Of a stretch of DNA of 64,000 nt, positions 27,201-35,308 are shown in pieces (within the stretch, counting starts at the first letter, position 1; each line of letters starts with the position of its first letter). The stretch is from Symbiodinium kawagutii. Lineage: Eukaryota; Sar; Dinophyceae; Suessiales; Symbiodiniaceae. The notes beneath the pieces are model-generated. The model was not told the DNA's origin. It worked only from the letters and a program-made list of their open reading frames with translations, and made no database searches. The DNA lies in assembly GCA_009767595.1 (NCBI GenBank), contig VSDK01015592.1, positions 272,211-336,210 on the forward strand, read 5' to 3'. The position numbers and the translations under genes are program-made.

Positions 27201-30200
27201 ATCATATTGTCAGTGTATTTTTGATTATTCTTAATAGATGGTTTGTCAATGGCTAACAATGGTTACAGTAATAATGGTTAGGTAAATTCATGGGTAGTTG
27301 ATGGTTACTGCTCAAGCAATGGCGAATCCATTAATGATTCGTTAATGTTTGATCTTGGGTCTATAGTGGATTATTTGATGGTTAGTAGTTCATTAACGGT
27401 CAAGTAATGGTTAATGAAGGGTGACCTATTGGTTAATTAGTGGTTAATTGATCTGTGTTAGCCATTGCTAGTTAATTTTAAAGGTCGCGGAATGATTGAT
27501 CAATGGCTAAATTCACGTGTTGCTGGTTTTGTGGTTACTTAATAACTAGTTGTTGAATGATTATTAACCAATGGAAAATCTAAGGGAATTAGTGGTCAAT
27601 TTTGAGTAACAAGGGTCCATCCATGATTACTTATATGTTACTCGACGGTCGATTCATGGTTTATCAATGCTTCAATATTTGCAAAGAGTGGTTGAGTACT
27701 GCCTAATAGGCAATGAGGGTTCATTCATCGGCAATGCATTGTTGCTTAATGATTCAATGACTGTAACAGGAGCTGATTTGTATGGTGGTTTTTAGCCGGG
27801 CCAAATGTGGACATGGTAAATGAATGGTCAATTGATGGATGACTGGTGGTTATTCAGTGGCTCATTGATGTGTAAATAAGCGAGTATAACCATCATGAAG
27901 CATCGCTATCACTTATGTTGTCCAACCCCAATCCGGTTTAAACACCGGTTACTTTGACACTGTTCATGGGGGAATATCCAAAGATATCATCAGCAATCAT
28001 CATAACCAACCATCATGAGCTATTCATCATCAACCATCACCAACCAAGTGTTACGCCTAATTCTAAGTTGGTTACAGTACTAGACCCTTCAACTAGTAAA
28101 TGTCTCCTCTAATTTGCAGTCACCCCCTTTATAACCTAAGTGAGCCATAACCATTGGTAACCCTCACATCAACCATAACCAATATTGACCATCATCAATC
28201 ATCTTAAACCATGATGAACTAATCGCAGTTAACGACCTAAACAGGTGGTTACCCTGTCCCTGGCAGTGCCACAACGGCGTTGATCAGAGGCGGCTTCGCT
28301 GAGCTGCGACCACCCTTTGCAGTGGAAGTGTGGCTGGGCGCAGCAGCAAAACATAAAGAATCTCATCCCAGGAGTCATATGGCTATGGGTCAATATCAAC
28401 CAACCAATAATTGATTTCTGATAATTGGATTATGATAATTGGATATATGTTTATGATAATTATACCAACCAGCCATATCGCAGGAGTCATGGAGATTCCT
28501 GATTATGATAATCGGATTATGATTATAGTTATCCCAGGAATTATGGATTATGGGATTATGGGATATCAATCAATGATTATGATTGGTCAATGATTATATA
28601 TCATGTAGCTAAATTGGTTTGTAAACCATTATCCTAGGTTTTTGAACCATTGTATAAATCATGTAGATAATGGTTTACTATAGCAATCATGTGAACATTA
28701 TACAATGATTGATAAAGTTTGGATTATGTATTGGTTGATAGTGGTTATGGTTAATCAGTGGATAGTAATGCTATGATGTGCCATGAGTTGACAATGTTTA
28801 GATAGTAGTTATATGGATTATATAGTGATGATATAGTGGTTGATACTGGTTGCTATCAGTCCACGGATCATAGTGTTGCCCAAAATTGATCGCCAGTCGG
28901 CATCCCGGCGGCGATTTTCTCAAAGGCCTCGCAGTTGTGTTCAGCATATCCTTTACGAAGAATTGCAACAACTATGCTAAACCGACCTGATCAACATGTG
29001 CTGAGCAAGTTTCTATAGCCAACCAAGTGTTTTCCAAACTGACCAGAGTTACCCAACTGCGAGGAAAACAATGGGATGAAAAATAAGCTGACGTAGATCC
29101 CCATCAGCGGTTGGTGTAATGAGATTCGGTATTCTGTGGCAAAGCAGTTCGCTATTACTGACTGGAACAGGGGATGAAAAAACAACTATACTGCATCCTT
29201 CAAAACAAGGTGCAGAAGAAAAACATGAAGAAACCCAGTGTTTTTTTGCCCACTACCACGTGCCCCTTTGCTCCTACCGTTTTCTTCGATTCAAAAGACC
29301 AGTTGTGTGTACCGTCTCAGTTCACATTGTTTGCAAGAGACCTGGCTGCGCATCGTTTCATGTTTGCCAAAGCCATGCTGGTAAAAGAAATAGTTTGTAA
29401 TGGGTCAGTACGGTAGTGATTGACTAGTAAAGGATGTGAAGGACAGGTGTCCGACTCATGAGAGCCGACTCACAAGGCCGCAGCCTGCGGGTGAAAGCTG
29501 GTGGAAAAGGAAAAGGTAGAGCTCCAGTTACTGGAGGTGCAGTTGCGAGTGGAAAAGGCGGAGGGAAGAGTTCCTCCACATCCCGTTCGGCACCACTTGT
29601 GCTTAGCTATGCTGACCTGAACAACAATTTGGGGCAGATTAGCCGCGTGCTTGGAGCCTTCAGAGCATACAATTAGAACACACTTGTCATTGTGGACGCT
29701 AATGGACGAAAGCGAATGTCAACTGTGGCGATGCATCAGGTAGGGACACTGCTTGACACAGTATTCAGTGCTCAAGTTGGACGAGGACCTGGAGCAACCT
29801 TGTCAATCATTAAACCGAGGTGCAAACTTGAAGCAATCGCACTTGAAGGAATCGCAAGTTAACGCGAGCAGTCTATGCCGAGTGATTAGTGCTGATGTGA
29901 CATTCTCATCATCATTGTGGCCATTAAATACTGCTGACATGATCGTACCTATTTGGGCCGAGCAAGTCAACTTGATAGGGCACATGCCGAACCCTGGAAA
30001 GCTCTTTCTTCTTGCCAGGGACTTTGCACGCGGGCATCGCGAGTACACGCCAACGTTGCCAAAAATCTTAGACCGCTTTCAGGTTCTCTGTCAGCAAAGC
30101 CGTAAACCCCCAACGCAAACCAACCAGGTTAACCAAAACTAACAAACCCACTAGCCAACCACCAGCAACCAAACTACTAACCACGCACGGTTTCCAACTC

Positions 30201-33200
30201 ACTAACCAACCGATAACCAACCCACTGATCAGGATCCACAAACCAACCCACTACCCAACCACCAACCCCTACCATTTCCTCCATGCTGGCGACCCATGGG
30301 TTCTGAGGTCACCCTTGGGCTCAGAGCATCACTTGCCGACGGCCCACACCTGTGCAGCCCCCAGCACTGAGGTGGGGGCCAGATGGTAGGCCATGGTGGA
30401 TTAGTGCTGGGCTCTCATGGTAGTGAAAGGGAAGCTAATGGTTGATAAATGGTTGATAAATGGTGGGTGAATGGTTGATAAATGGTTGGTGAATGGGAAA
30501 CTAATGGTTGACTCATGGTTGATTCCTGCTTAATGATGTTGAATTTATGGTTACATGCTGGCTGAATGATGGGTGATGGGTGATGGGGACTCATAGGGAT
30601 GATGACCAACAACAACCAGGGGCCAGGCTTTCCTGTATCAGTGGCGCCTGGTGTTGGGGGCTCGTTGCCTCCGAGGTGTGAACAAACTGGTTCTGCAACT
30701 TGGCTGGCAGGTGGCTGACCCTGATGGCCCCAGTGGTGGCAGTTGACACAGGAAGTTGCAACAGGAATAGTGGTTTGGTTGGTGGTTTGATTCACATTCT
30801 TTATACTACTAATCAGTAACAAATGGTTGGTTGACAAGCATATTTTTCATAGGGGTTGAAAGCACCAAACCAGTGGTTGATAAGGGTTAGTTCATGCTTA
30901 ATAATGGTCATGTACACAACCACTTGCCAATTGTTAGGAATTGTTGCTAATGGTCATTTGGTTAGTGGTTCATGTTGTTTACTCAATGATTGTTAAAACT
31001 GGTCATTTACACAATGGTTGCTGATGTTTGGTTTACAGTTGATAGTGGTTTGTCACGGTTAACAGTGGTTAATATCCAGCCATTGATAGTGGGGATTGGA
31101 AGCCAAAGATCATGACTATCCATACTAAATGGGGGGCTAGTTCGATGATGGGTCCGGTAAACGCTGGTTCGTGATAAATTGGTTAATATCAATGGCTGAT
31201 AGTGGTAGTATACCAATTGATATCATTGGTAAGTAATGGCTGACTACATCCATTGATACTGATATTACCAATGGTTGGTTACTTCGTAACATCAATTACC
31301 AATACTGAATATGGAGCTAGTTCGATGATGTTTCTTGTAAATGCTGGTTTGTAATAAGTTGGTTGATTAATATCAATGGTTGATAGTGGTTAGCCATCAG
31401 TGGCAATCATTGGCGATTACTTGTAAACTATTCTCAAGCCGTTCCTTACCCATCGTGAGTGCTTGACCATCAAAGCTTACTGTTAATTGTCCATCATGTA
31501 TCATTTATAGCTGATCAAACTTCTGGAGGATGATGTGTTCATATCAAATTTGGTAGTGTCATCAACCACCAAGAATCAATGCAATGATATGCAATGATTA
31601 TATACATAGATTTTTTGATAACCATTGCTGTCATTGATATTTATATGTTGCAAATATTGGTTGCATTTGAGGGCTGACAATAATGGTACAGTAGATCGCA
31701 AGTCAAAATTGTAAAAGAACTCACGGTCTCGTGACGTTTTCGAAGGTCAGATGTTCCAAAAGTGCACAGCGCTAGGGCGAAACGCACGTTCGGAAGTCAA
31801 AATCGCAAAAAAACTGTTGGGACAGATGTTGTTGTCTCAGGTGGGCAAAAACAAGCATGGCATTTTCCGTTTGACATCCGTGGAACAGAAGGGCACAGAA
31901 CTTGTGGTCTTTGCGCAGGCAGTGTTCCAGGCTGACAGTGTGCCGGTGGCCGAATGCATTGAGTGGTTTTGACAGGAAAGCGAAGCAGCCATTGGTATTT
32001 GCTACTCCAGTTTCGGCAAGGCAACCAATATCAAAGCAGCCATTGGTATATGCTCAGAAACGCAAATATCAGAAGATCGGCGACGAAAATGAAGTAGCGA
32101 CAATGGTTTGCACGCCGAGTCCGAAGAAAAGTCGGACTCCAGATGCCCTTGGCACTCCGCCGCACAAGATCGGGTCTGGTCGGGTCTTGGACATATCGAT
32201 CTGGCATAAGATGTAAGTCTGTGCACACGCATATTATATTTCGTACGCACATACCGGTATGTTACATACCATTTTACGAAGCACCAGAAAAGAAACATCA
32301 TCACAGAGAAAAGCGGCAGGAAAAACAGGAACAAAAACGCCAGCAAAGGGAAAACACCAACACAAAAAAGCACCAGAGAAAAAACAAAACGCCAGCCAAG
32401 AAACATCAAAACAAAAACACCAGCAAACAAAAAACACCAGAGACCTAAAACACCAGAAGAAATCAACAACATTGTCATCATTTCAGCCCTTATCGACACC
32501 ACCGCTTCCTCTCCAACAACTGCTCTCTCCTTTAGGCTATTGATTTTGGAAACTTCTGCCAGCGCCTTGCATGGTCACTATGCTACCAGTTTATGATACT
32601 AAAAGCTGGTTTATGAATAACCTAGGTTATAAGCTGCCTGGTACCGTGCTCATACCCCCAGCTGCACATCTAATTCCTTCCAATTCATTTCAAATCTTTC
32701 CCAGTTCCTGCCAAAATTCCTGCATAAATCATCATCGTACATACTTTTAGTTAACCCACCATCATTCACCATCATTTTTCCGATCATGGTAATCAATTTC
32801 CAATCCCTGTCAAACTTCCAGCCGCTACATCCCCAGCAAATCTGCCATCATGAACCATAATTAATCATCATAACTTAAAACTACTATAAGTTAATTGAAT
32901 TAATTAACTATTCTTATCCATTCCTAAGCAGTACTAACCTTATATATGGGGGTTGGTATTTCCACTACATTATGGGAGGACTTGTGATCTGTACCAGGCT
33001 GTATTGAGACACGATTTAGTAAACTTAAAAAGGGGTGAGCAAAGTGATTGTGTAGCATGGCAACATCATGGAATCAAAAGTCATTTTGTAGCAAACTGGT
33101 CTTGGAGATTTCGATGATTCGTGTTGAAACGAAAACTCTTTTTGTAGCGTATCGACAGTTCCCGCCGATCGACGGGAGAACTCTTGTGCCGAAGCCATCC

Positions 33201-35308
33201 GCTAGTGGGGTCATTTTACACGATCTTAGCTGATTGTATAGCACACGATCTTAGCTGATTGCAAAAAGCACGAGCTGTTTGGTGTCTTGCTCTGTGTTTT
33301 TCGTCTTGCTTATGATGTTTGAAAACTCATTTTGTAGCAACTGTTATTTCTCCAGTCCTTGACACTCAGAACATCCAAAGTACATTTTGTAGCAAAAATC
33401 CACCCTCAAAATGTAGCGTTTTGTCTCTGTATCCAACCCATTTTGTAGCACTGATGTTGAGAATGATCGCTGGTACCTACAAACAGTGGAATACCAGTCC
33501 ACTAGGAAATTCCCAACCCCCGTCCTTATATTCCAGTCCATCATTAACCATCATTCATAACTTGTTGATTAACTATCATTCACCATCATTAACCATTACC
33601 ATTATTATCAAACAATGGCCATTATTATTTGATTGCCATTATTACCATATCAACCATCATTCAAGCACCCGTCCTCCCCAACAAATATAGAACAACCATA
33701 GAAAAACCTACAGAAACCATAGAAAAAACCATAGAAGAACCATAGAAAAGCCACAATAATCCATTGTTGTTTGTCATCATTGACCATGATTATATCCCCA
33801 AGCTTTCCCATCATTAACCATTACCCATCATTAACCATTACCATCATTATCCATTATATTACAACCATTGTTAATTCCAGTTCAAACACCTTTCTCCCCA
33901 AGAAATATAGAACAACCATAGAAAAACTTATAGAACAACCTATAGAAACCATAGAAAAACCATATTGTAATTACCATCATGAACCATTACCATTATTATC
34001 CATTACTATCATTTTAATTCCAGTTCAAACACCCGTCCTCCCTAAGCTTATTATTATTTAATTTACCATGATTGTATCCCTAATATAGTCATATCCTAAG
34101 CATTATTACCCATGGCCGATAACCATAGAAAAAGCGTAGAAAAACCTATAGAAACACCATAGAAAACCTATCGAAACCACAGAAAAACCTATTGAAAAAA
34201 ACCATCTCCCCAAGCTCTTGCATTATTACCCATAACCATAGAAAACCCATAGAAAAACCATCTCCCCAAGCTCTTCCAATTTTGCTTCGAGGCACTTCTA
34301 TCAGTCCAAAGCTCAGCTGTTGGAGAAACTGCTCTCTGCGCTGGTGGACGACTCGCGCCTCGCTGGCGCGTGCGGCTGCCCCCGTGGCAGGGGGTGGCTA
34401 CGGGGGTTCAGCACGGGTGGTGGTCCATGGCGGTGATTCACCGGGTGAATCTGGTGGTTAGTGGTCGCGAATGGTGATTGATGAGGTGATGAAGCAGCTG
34501 GTGAAGGAGCTGGGTAATAGGTGATTAAAGGTGAAGGGCATTAATAGTGGTGAATTCTGGTTGGTGATGGTTGATTCGTGATGGAACCAACATGGAACAT
34601 TACCATTATCATCGACGAGTGCATTCTCCCAGCTACCAGGGGATCCTCAGCTGTTGGAGATGGTTGGCTGGTGATGAATGGTGGTGGACCCAGACTGTCG
34701 TGGCGAATGGGCCAAACAACTGGGCAAAGCAGTTGGAACTTTGGATCTTTTTTTCAAACATGGGTATGTGCCAAAATAGTGGTGCCCCTTTGAAATCCAA
34801 AACATCCCCTAACCATCCACAACCAATGGGTTACTGACCCTTTGGCAGTTGGAACATATCTAAAGGGTCAGTAGTCCAGTTGTTGTGAAGTGGATAGCTG
34901 GGATAGCAGGTGCTGGTCGAAACTATGATTGTTGGCGAATTCTGCTGTGTTACTTTCGGTGCGACTTGTTTACAACAACCATAGTTCATTTGGTTTAGCC
35001 ATTTGGTAGCGGCTTAGTCGTTAAGAAGCTGGTTTCTGATGGTCAACCATGGGTGAATATGTTGAATATGCGGCTTGTAGGCTTGTAATACTATATAATT
35101 ATATATATATATATATGTTACCAGTTGTTACCAATGTGAACTACCAACACTTATGTGAGAAACCATTGGTAACCTATTTGTCTCACCCAACCAATGCTTT
35201 CCCATTGTTCAACTACCAGAACTAGTTGCAAAACGTCATAGGTGACACACCTGGGCCAACGCGCAAGCGCGGTTGGGTTTCTGGGATGCAGCCATGGTTA
35301 CCCTATAG
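2643..35308 (+). CDS. HECT-type E3 ubiquitin ligase, catalytic domain, 5'-partial, 21 placed exons
   Basis: HECT ligases take ubiquitin from an E2 onto a catalytic cysteine and transfer it to a substrate lysine. The spliced islands give 367 codons in HECT order: N-lobe FVALGRFLATALL, DVAQVDPDFCQHR, LEEALGTHLTFM, ELVPGGAQRRV, LQRGFWDVLPLHLL, PTELSVMISGS, then NQVVEFWEAV, EQRCRLLRFATGSSR, GGFAEL, LPTAHTC with the catalytic Cys codon at 30351-30353, YQSKAQLLEKLLSAL, and a short tail ending at TAG 35306-35308. Phases agree at every junction I chose. Donors are GT except GC after exons 8, 15, 16 and 20. Exon 6, exon 18 and the edges of exons 1, 8, 13 and 15 are least certain. The N-terminal, substrate-binding part lies outside the window, so the subfamily (HUWE1/UPL-like or other) cannot be named. 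Confidence 0.85.
3166..3234. repeat. GATT/GATG tetranucleotide microsatellite
   Basis: GATTGATT units interrupted by GATGGATGGATGG in HECT intron 1. Confidence 0.85.
3619..3718. repeat. Foldback element, family A
   Basis: Left arm GGTTTCTCAGAATAGGGG, right arm GGGTCCTCCATTTTAAGAAACCC, with TAATAAACCAAAC in the middle. Confidence 0.7.
4942..4971 (+). CDS. HECT exon 2: 30-nt microexon HPLPLRL
   Basis: CCAG|GGG to GG|GTGCCC. Completes K, then GHPLPLRLG, fitting the 'PLPL' stretch after the N-lobe helix. Phase matches both neighbours. Confidence 0.7.
5792..5871. repeat. Dispersed element, family E
   Basis: Family E has three copies sharing GGAGC..CCAGGGGTATCC, TCCCTT..AAGGGGGAGC, GAGCTAC..GAGTGGT and CCA.ATGGTA. 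This copy runs GGAGCCAGGGGTATCCATCT to GGCCAAATGGTAG. Confidence 0.6.
5885..5967. repeat. Dispersed element, family D
   Basis: Family D: GGAAAATCANC.., a GGAAATCA/TATAAATGG middle, GGTGGATTTTCC.TTGCCA, then TT.ACCAGAG. This copy runs from GGAAGCTGAAAATCACCATT to TTTACCAGAG. Confidence 0.6.
6939..7071. repeat. Large imperfect palindrome
   Basis: Arms GTAATGTTAACCCAGGAT..AAACCCCTGGTTGA and TCAACCAGGGGTTTAGCT..ATCCTGGGTTAACATTAC pair over about 38 bp around a 57-bp middle. A single copy here; it looks like another foldback element type. Confidence 0.75.
7520..7577 (+). CDS. HECT exon 3: DVAQVDPDFCQHR
   Basis: GGCAG|GGCGCG to CGC|GTGGGG. Reads GARLCLCDVAQVDPDFCQHR, the HECT 'DL..iDpely..l' segment. 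The frame stops just past the donor, supporting the donor choice. Confidence 0.8.
9072..9127 (+). CDS. HECT exon 4: VMPLLQRNGLQKLEEALG
   Basis: TTCAG|GTGATG to AC|GTCAGA. Continues exon 3 in phase 0 and leads into LTF of the next exon. GC-rich sequence continues about 80 nt into the intron. Confidence 0.8.
9397..9455. other. Assembly gap (run of N)
   Basis: Fifty-nine consecutive N characters in intron 4 of the HECT gene, between similar AT-rich repeat copies. The true length is unknown. Confidence 0.99.
9771..9879. repeat. Foldback element, family A
   Basis: Left arm GGTCTCAAGCTCTAGGGAAG (diverged), right arm GGGGTCCCCCTATTTTGAGAAACC. Just right of the assembly gap region. Confidence 0.65.
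10424..10540. repeat. Foldback element, family A
   Basis: ATATGGTGGTTCCTTGAAACTG at left and TTTTAAGAAACCACCATAT at right; GGTTGGTTTATTACT in the middle. Confidence 0.75.
11560..11613 (+). CDS. HECT exon 5: HLTFMAGGLPQSH
   Basis: CCCAG|GCACCT to AAG|GTGAGC, a consensus donor. The LTFM motif is the conserved end of the HECT N-lobe strand. Confidence 0.8.
12612..12723 (+). CDS. HECT exon 6 (tentative): low-conservation insert ending DWRD
   Basis: ATCAG|GATTGG to GAC|GTGAAA gives an open 37-codon segment with the phase needed between exons 5 and 7. It falls in a variable HECT region, so homology does not test it. A diverged duplicate of its first ~55 nt lies immediately downstream (12715-12776). 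Confidence 0.45.
13983..14057 (+). CDS. HECT exon 7: QELVPGGAQRRVYDSDRR
   Basis: ELVPGG is a strong HECT signature. Acceptor CAACAG|CTGCCC, or in phase CGCCAG|GAGCTG at 13998. Donor CAA|GTGGCG. The acceptor segment is duplicated 59 bp upstream. Confidence 0.8.
14180..14260. repeat. GTT/GGT microsatellite
   Basis: TTGTTGTTGTTGTTGGTGGTGGTG-type run in HECT intron 7, with T-rich flanks. Confidence 0.85.
14526..14621. repeat. Foldback element, family C
   Basis: Family C has arms CTGGTTGGTGGTTT and AAACCACCAACCAG around TTTTCCC..TAAT and GGTTGACT.ATATTTTTCATAGGGG. Here the right arm reads TTTAAACGACCAACCAG. Confidence 0.7.
15965..16015 (+). CDS. HECT exon 8: VLGFQTVERQLAARATG
   Basis: CCAG|GTGCTG, joined in phase 0 to exon 7. 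The phase and spacing to LQRGF require a GC donor, GGT|GCCGCT, or CGT|GCCACG three codons earlier. GT sites nearby give the wrong phase. Confidence 0.65.
16865..16974. repeat. Foldback element, family A
   Basis: TGTTTCTCAAAATGCAGGCACC at left, ATTCTGAGAAACCAGCAT at right, AGTAGTAAACC between. Confidence 0.65.
17148..17168 (+). CDS. HECT exon 9: 21-nt microexon RLTTLQR
   Basis: ACCAG|CGGCTC to CGA|GTCGTG. Supplies the seven residues before GFWDVLP. The GC-rich island runs to about 17320, but that part is read as intron. Confidence 0.65.
17363..17477. repeat. Dispersed element, family B
   Basis: ATGGCTATGGGTCAATATTA at left; GGGGCTTTGACCCACTGCCA at right. Confidence 0.7.
17573..17673. repeat. 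Foldback element, family A
   Basis: Left AAAATAGGGAACCC, right GTCCTCTATTTTGAGAAACACCC, middle GGTTGGTTTATTACC. Confidence 0.65.
18001..18077. repeat. Dispersed element, family D
   Basis: GGAAAATCAGCATTTTGCAG at left, GAGATTTTCCATTGCCAGG and TTTACCAGAGG at right. Confidence 0.65.
18539..18573 (+). CDS. HECT exon 10: GFWDVLPLHLL
   Basis: GCCAG|GGATTC to CA|GTGCGA. Matches the HECT 'GF..v.P...L' motif and joins exon 9 in phase 0. Confidence 0.75.
19643..19749. repeat. Foldback element, family C
   Basis: CTGGTTGGTGGTTTGATTGG at left; GACGAACCAGCAACCAG at right; internal GGTTGACTTGCGCATATTTT. Confidence 0.65.
19814..20157. repeat. 21-bp minisatellite with 63-bp higher-order unit
   Basis: About 16 copies of a 21-bp unit resembling AAAATCCCATGGTTTCCCTAG. 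Variants with TTTCACTAG, ACCTCATGG and TCTTTTGG recur in the same order twice, forming a 63-bp higher-order repeat. The unit length is divisible by three with no stops, so both strands have long ORFs; these are not genes. It lies in HECT intron 10. Confidence 0.9.
20257..20308 (+). CDS. HECT exon 11: PTELSVMISGSCDPDPQ
   Basis: TGAG|CCCAAC to CAG|GTGACC. 'ELsvmIsGs' is the conserved HECT C-lobe segment. The frame stays open to about 20340 (QVTWGELLG), so a later donor at 20330 (TGG|GTCTCA) is possible. Confidence 0.8.
20925..21024. repeat. Foldback element, family C
   Basis: CTGGTTGGTGGTTTGATGAT at left, GGTTGAAACCACCAACCAG at right. In HECT intron 11. Confidence 0.8.
21255..21290 (+). CDS. 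HECT exon 12: EWRLYSSSSSAR
   Basis: CCAG|GAGTGG to CGT|GTGACT, phase 0 on both sides. Tryptophan at the usual 'id..dW' position; otherwise weakly conserved. Confidence 0.55.
22314..22368 (+). CDS. HECT exon 13: NRTYCWGDFYQSSR
   Basis: GGAG|CTGATG to AGG G|GTACCC. The TYCWGDF stretch fits the 'nt.Y.gg' region. The acceptor is one of several AGs in the island. Confidence 0.6.
23112..23145 (+). CDS. HECT exon 14: SGTSIWNQVV
   Basis: CCAG|CTTCCG to GA|GTGGCG. It ends inside the Glu codon preceding FWEAV and the phase matches exon 15 exactly. Confidence 0.75.
24571..24601 (+). CDS. HECT exon 15: FWEAVQTDLN
   Basis: CACAG|GTTCTG. The FW motif is diagnostic. Normal spacing to LLRF implies the exon ends near here at a GC donor, AAT|GCCGGG. 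A GT donor further on (24640) would add about 13 residues. Confidence 0.7.
25692..25755 (+). CDS. HECT exon 16: SEAEQRCRLLRFATGSSRPP
   Basis: GAAG|TCGGAG, or CAG|AAG at 25689. Strongly HECT-like (LLRF.TGSSR.P). Donor CCAG|GCGGGG is GC type; exon 17 resumes with GC GGC, restoring PPPGGF. Confidence 0.85.
26009..26112. repeat. Foldback element, family C, right arm eroded
   Basis: CTGGTTGGTGGTTTCAAGCA at left, then TTTTCCCGCTTGTAATTATT and TGACTAATATTTTTCATAGG; the right arm lacks CCAACCAG. Confidence 0.6.
26442..26543. repeat. Foldback element, family A
   Basis: Left GGTTCTCAAAATAGGGATGC, right CTACTATTTTGAGAAACACC. In HECT intron 16. Confidence 0.7.
28290..28327 (+). CDS. HECT exon 17: GGFAELRPPFAVE
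   Basis: CAGAG|GCGGCT to GAA|GTGTGG, with GCA|GTGGAA at 28322 as an in-frame alternative. Follows exon 16 at the conserved GGF. Confidence 0.8.
29119..30142 (+). pseudogene. Unidentified intronless ORF remnant in HECT intron 17
   Basis: About 1 kb without the AT-rich repeats of the surrounding intron. Plus-strand open segments follow one another in shifted frames: KPSVFLPTTTCPFAPTVFFD (29174-29416), a Gly/Lys-rich piece then SYADLNNNLGQISRVLGAF (29458-29676), TLVIVDANGRKRMSTVAMHQ and GATLSIIKPRCKLEAIALEG to about 29863, then MIVPIWAEQVNLIGHMPNPG to 30142. Stops and frame changes separate them. It resembles a retroposed or element-derived gene; no family recognised. Confidence 0.4.
30327..30371 (+). 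CDS. HECT exon 18: catalytic cysteine LPTAHTC
   Basis: AGAG|CATCAC to GAG|GTGGGG. LPTAHTC is the HECT active-site loop; the Cys codon is 30351-30353. The donor is uncertain, and the 3' residues AAPSTE are atypical. Confidence 0.85.
30620..30675 (+). CDS. HECT exon 19: VGGSLPPR
   Basis: CCAG|GGGCCA to AG|GTGTGA. Supplies the LPP motif after the active site and the phase for exon 20. It makes the loop between TC and LPP longer than usual. The intervening intron is only 248 nt. Confidence 0.55.
30770..30874. repeat. Foldback element, family C
   Basis: TGGTTTGGTTGGTGGTTTGA at left and GTTGAAAGCACCAAACCAGT at right, with AGCATATTTTTCATAGGGG before the right arm. Confidence 0.7.
31751..32216 (+). 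pseudogene. Unidentified ORF remnant in HECT intron 19
   Basis: Starts MFQKCTALGRNARSEVKIAK, continues through GIFRLTSVEQKGTELVVFAQ to a stop at 31972; an overlapping frame carries on with KYQKIGDENEVATMVCTPSP and ends IWHKM at 32216. A short duplication (AAAGCAGCCATTGGTAT) lies at the frame switch. Composition differs from the surrounding AT-rich intron. No family recognised. Confidence 0.35.
33050..33452. repeat. Dispersed CATTTTGTAGC motif cluster
   Basis: At least four exact or near-exact CATTTTGTAGC copies (about 33082, 33328, 33382, 33439), plus related TTTTTGTAGCG and AAATGTAGCG, irregularly spaced. The middle holds a tandem duplicate of CACGATCTTAGCTGATTG (33219-33260). In HECT intron 19. 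Confidence 0.7.
34292..34365 (+). CDS. HECT exon 20: YQSKAQLLEKLLSAL
   Basis: TTCGAG|GCACTT to GCTG|GCGCGT (GC donor). Matches the HECT C-terminal helix 'Y.s...L.ekLl.Al'. Confidence 0.85.
35268..35308 (+). CDS. HECT exon 21: C-terminal RLGFWDAAMVTL and stop
   Basis: GCAAG|CGCGGT to TAG at 35306-35308. HECT proteins typically end with a short 'GF..A' tail. The phase follows the GC donor of exon 20. Confidence 0.75.
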
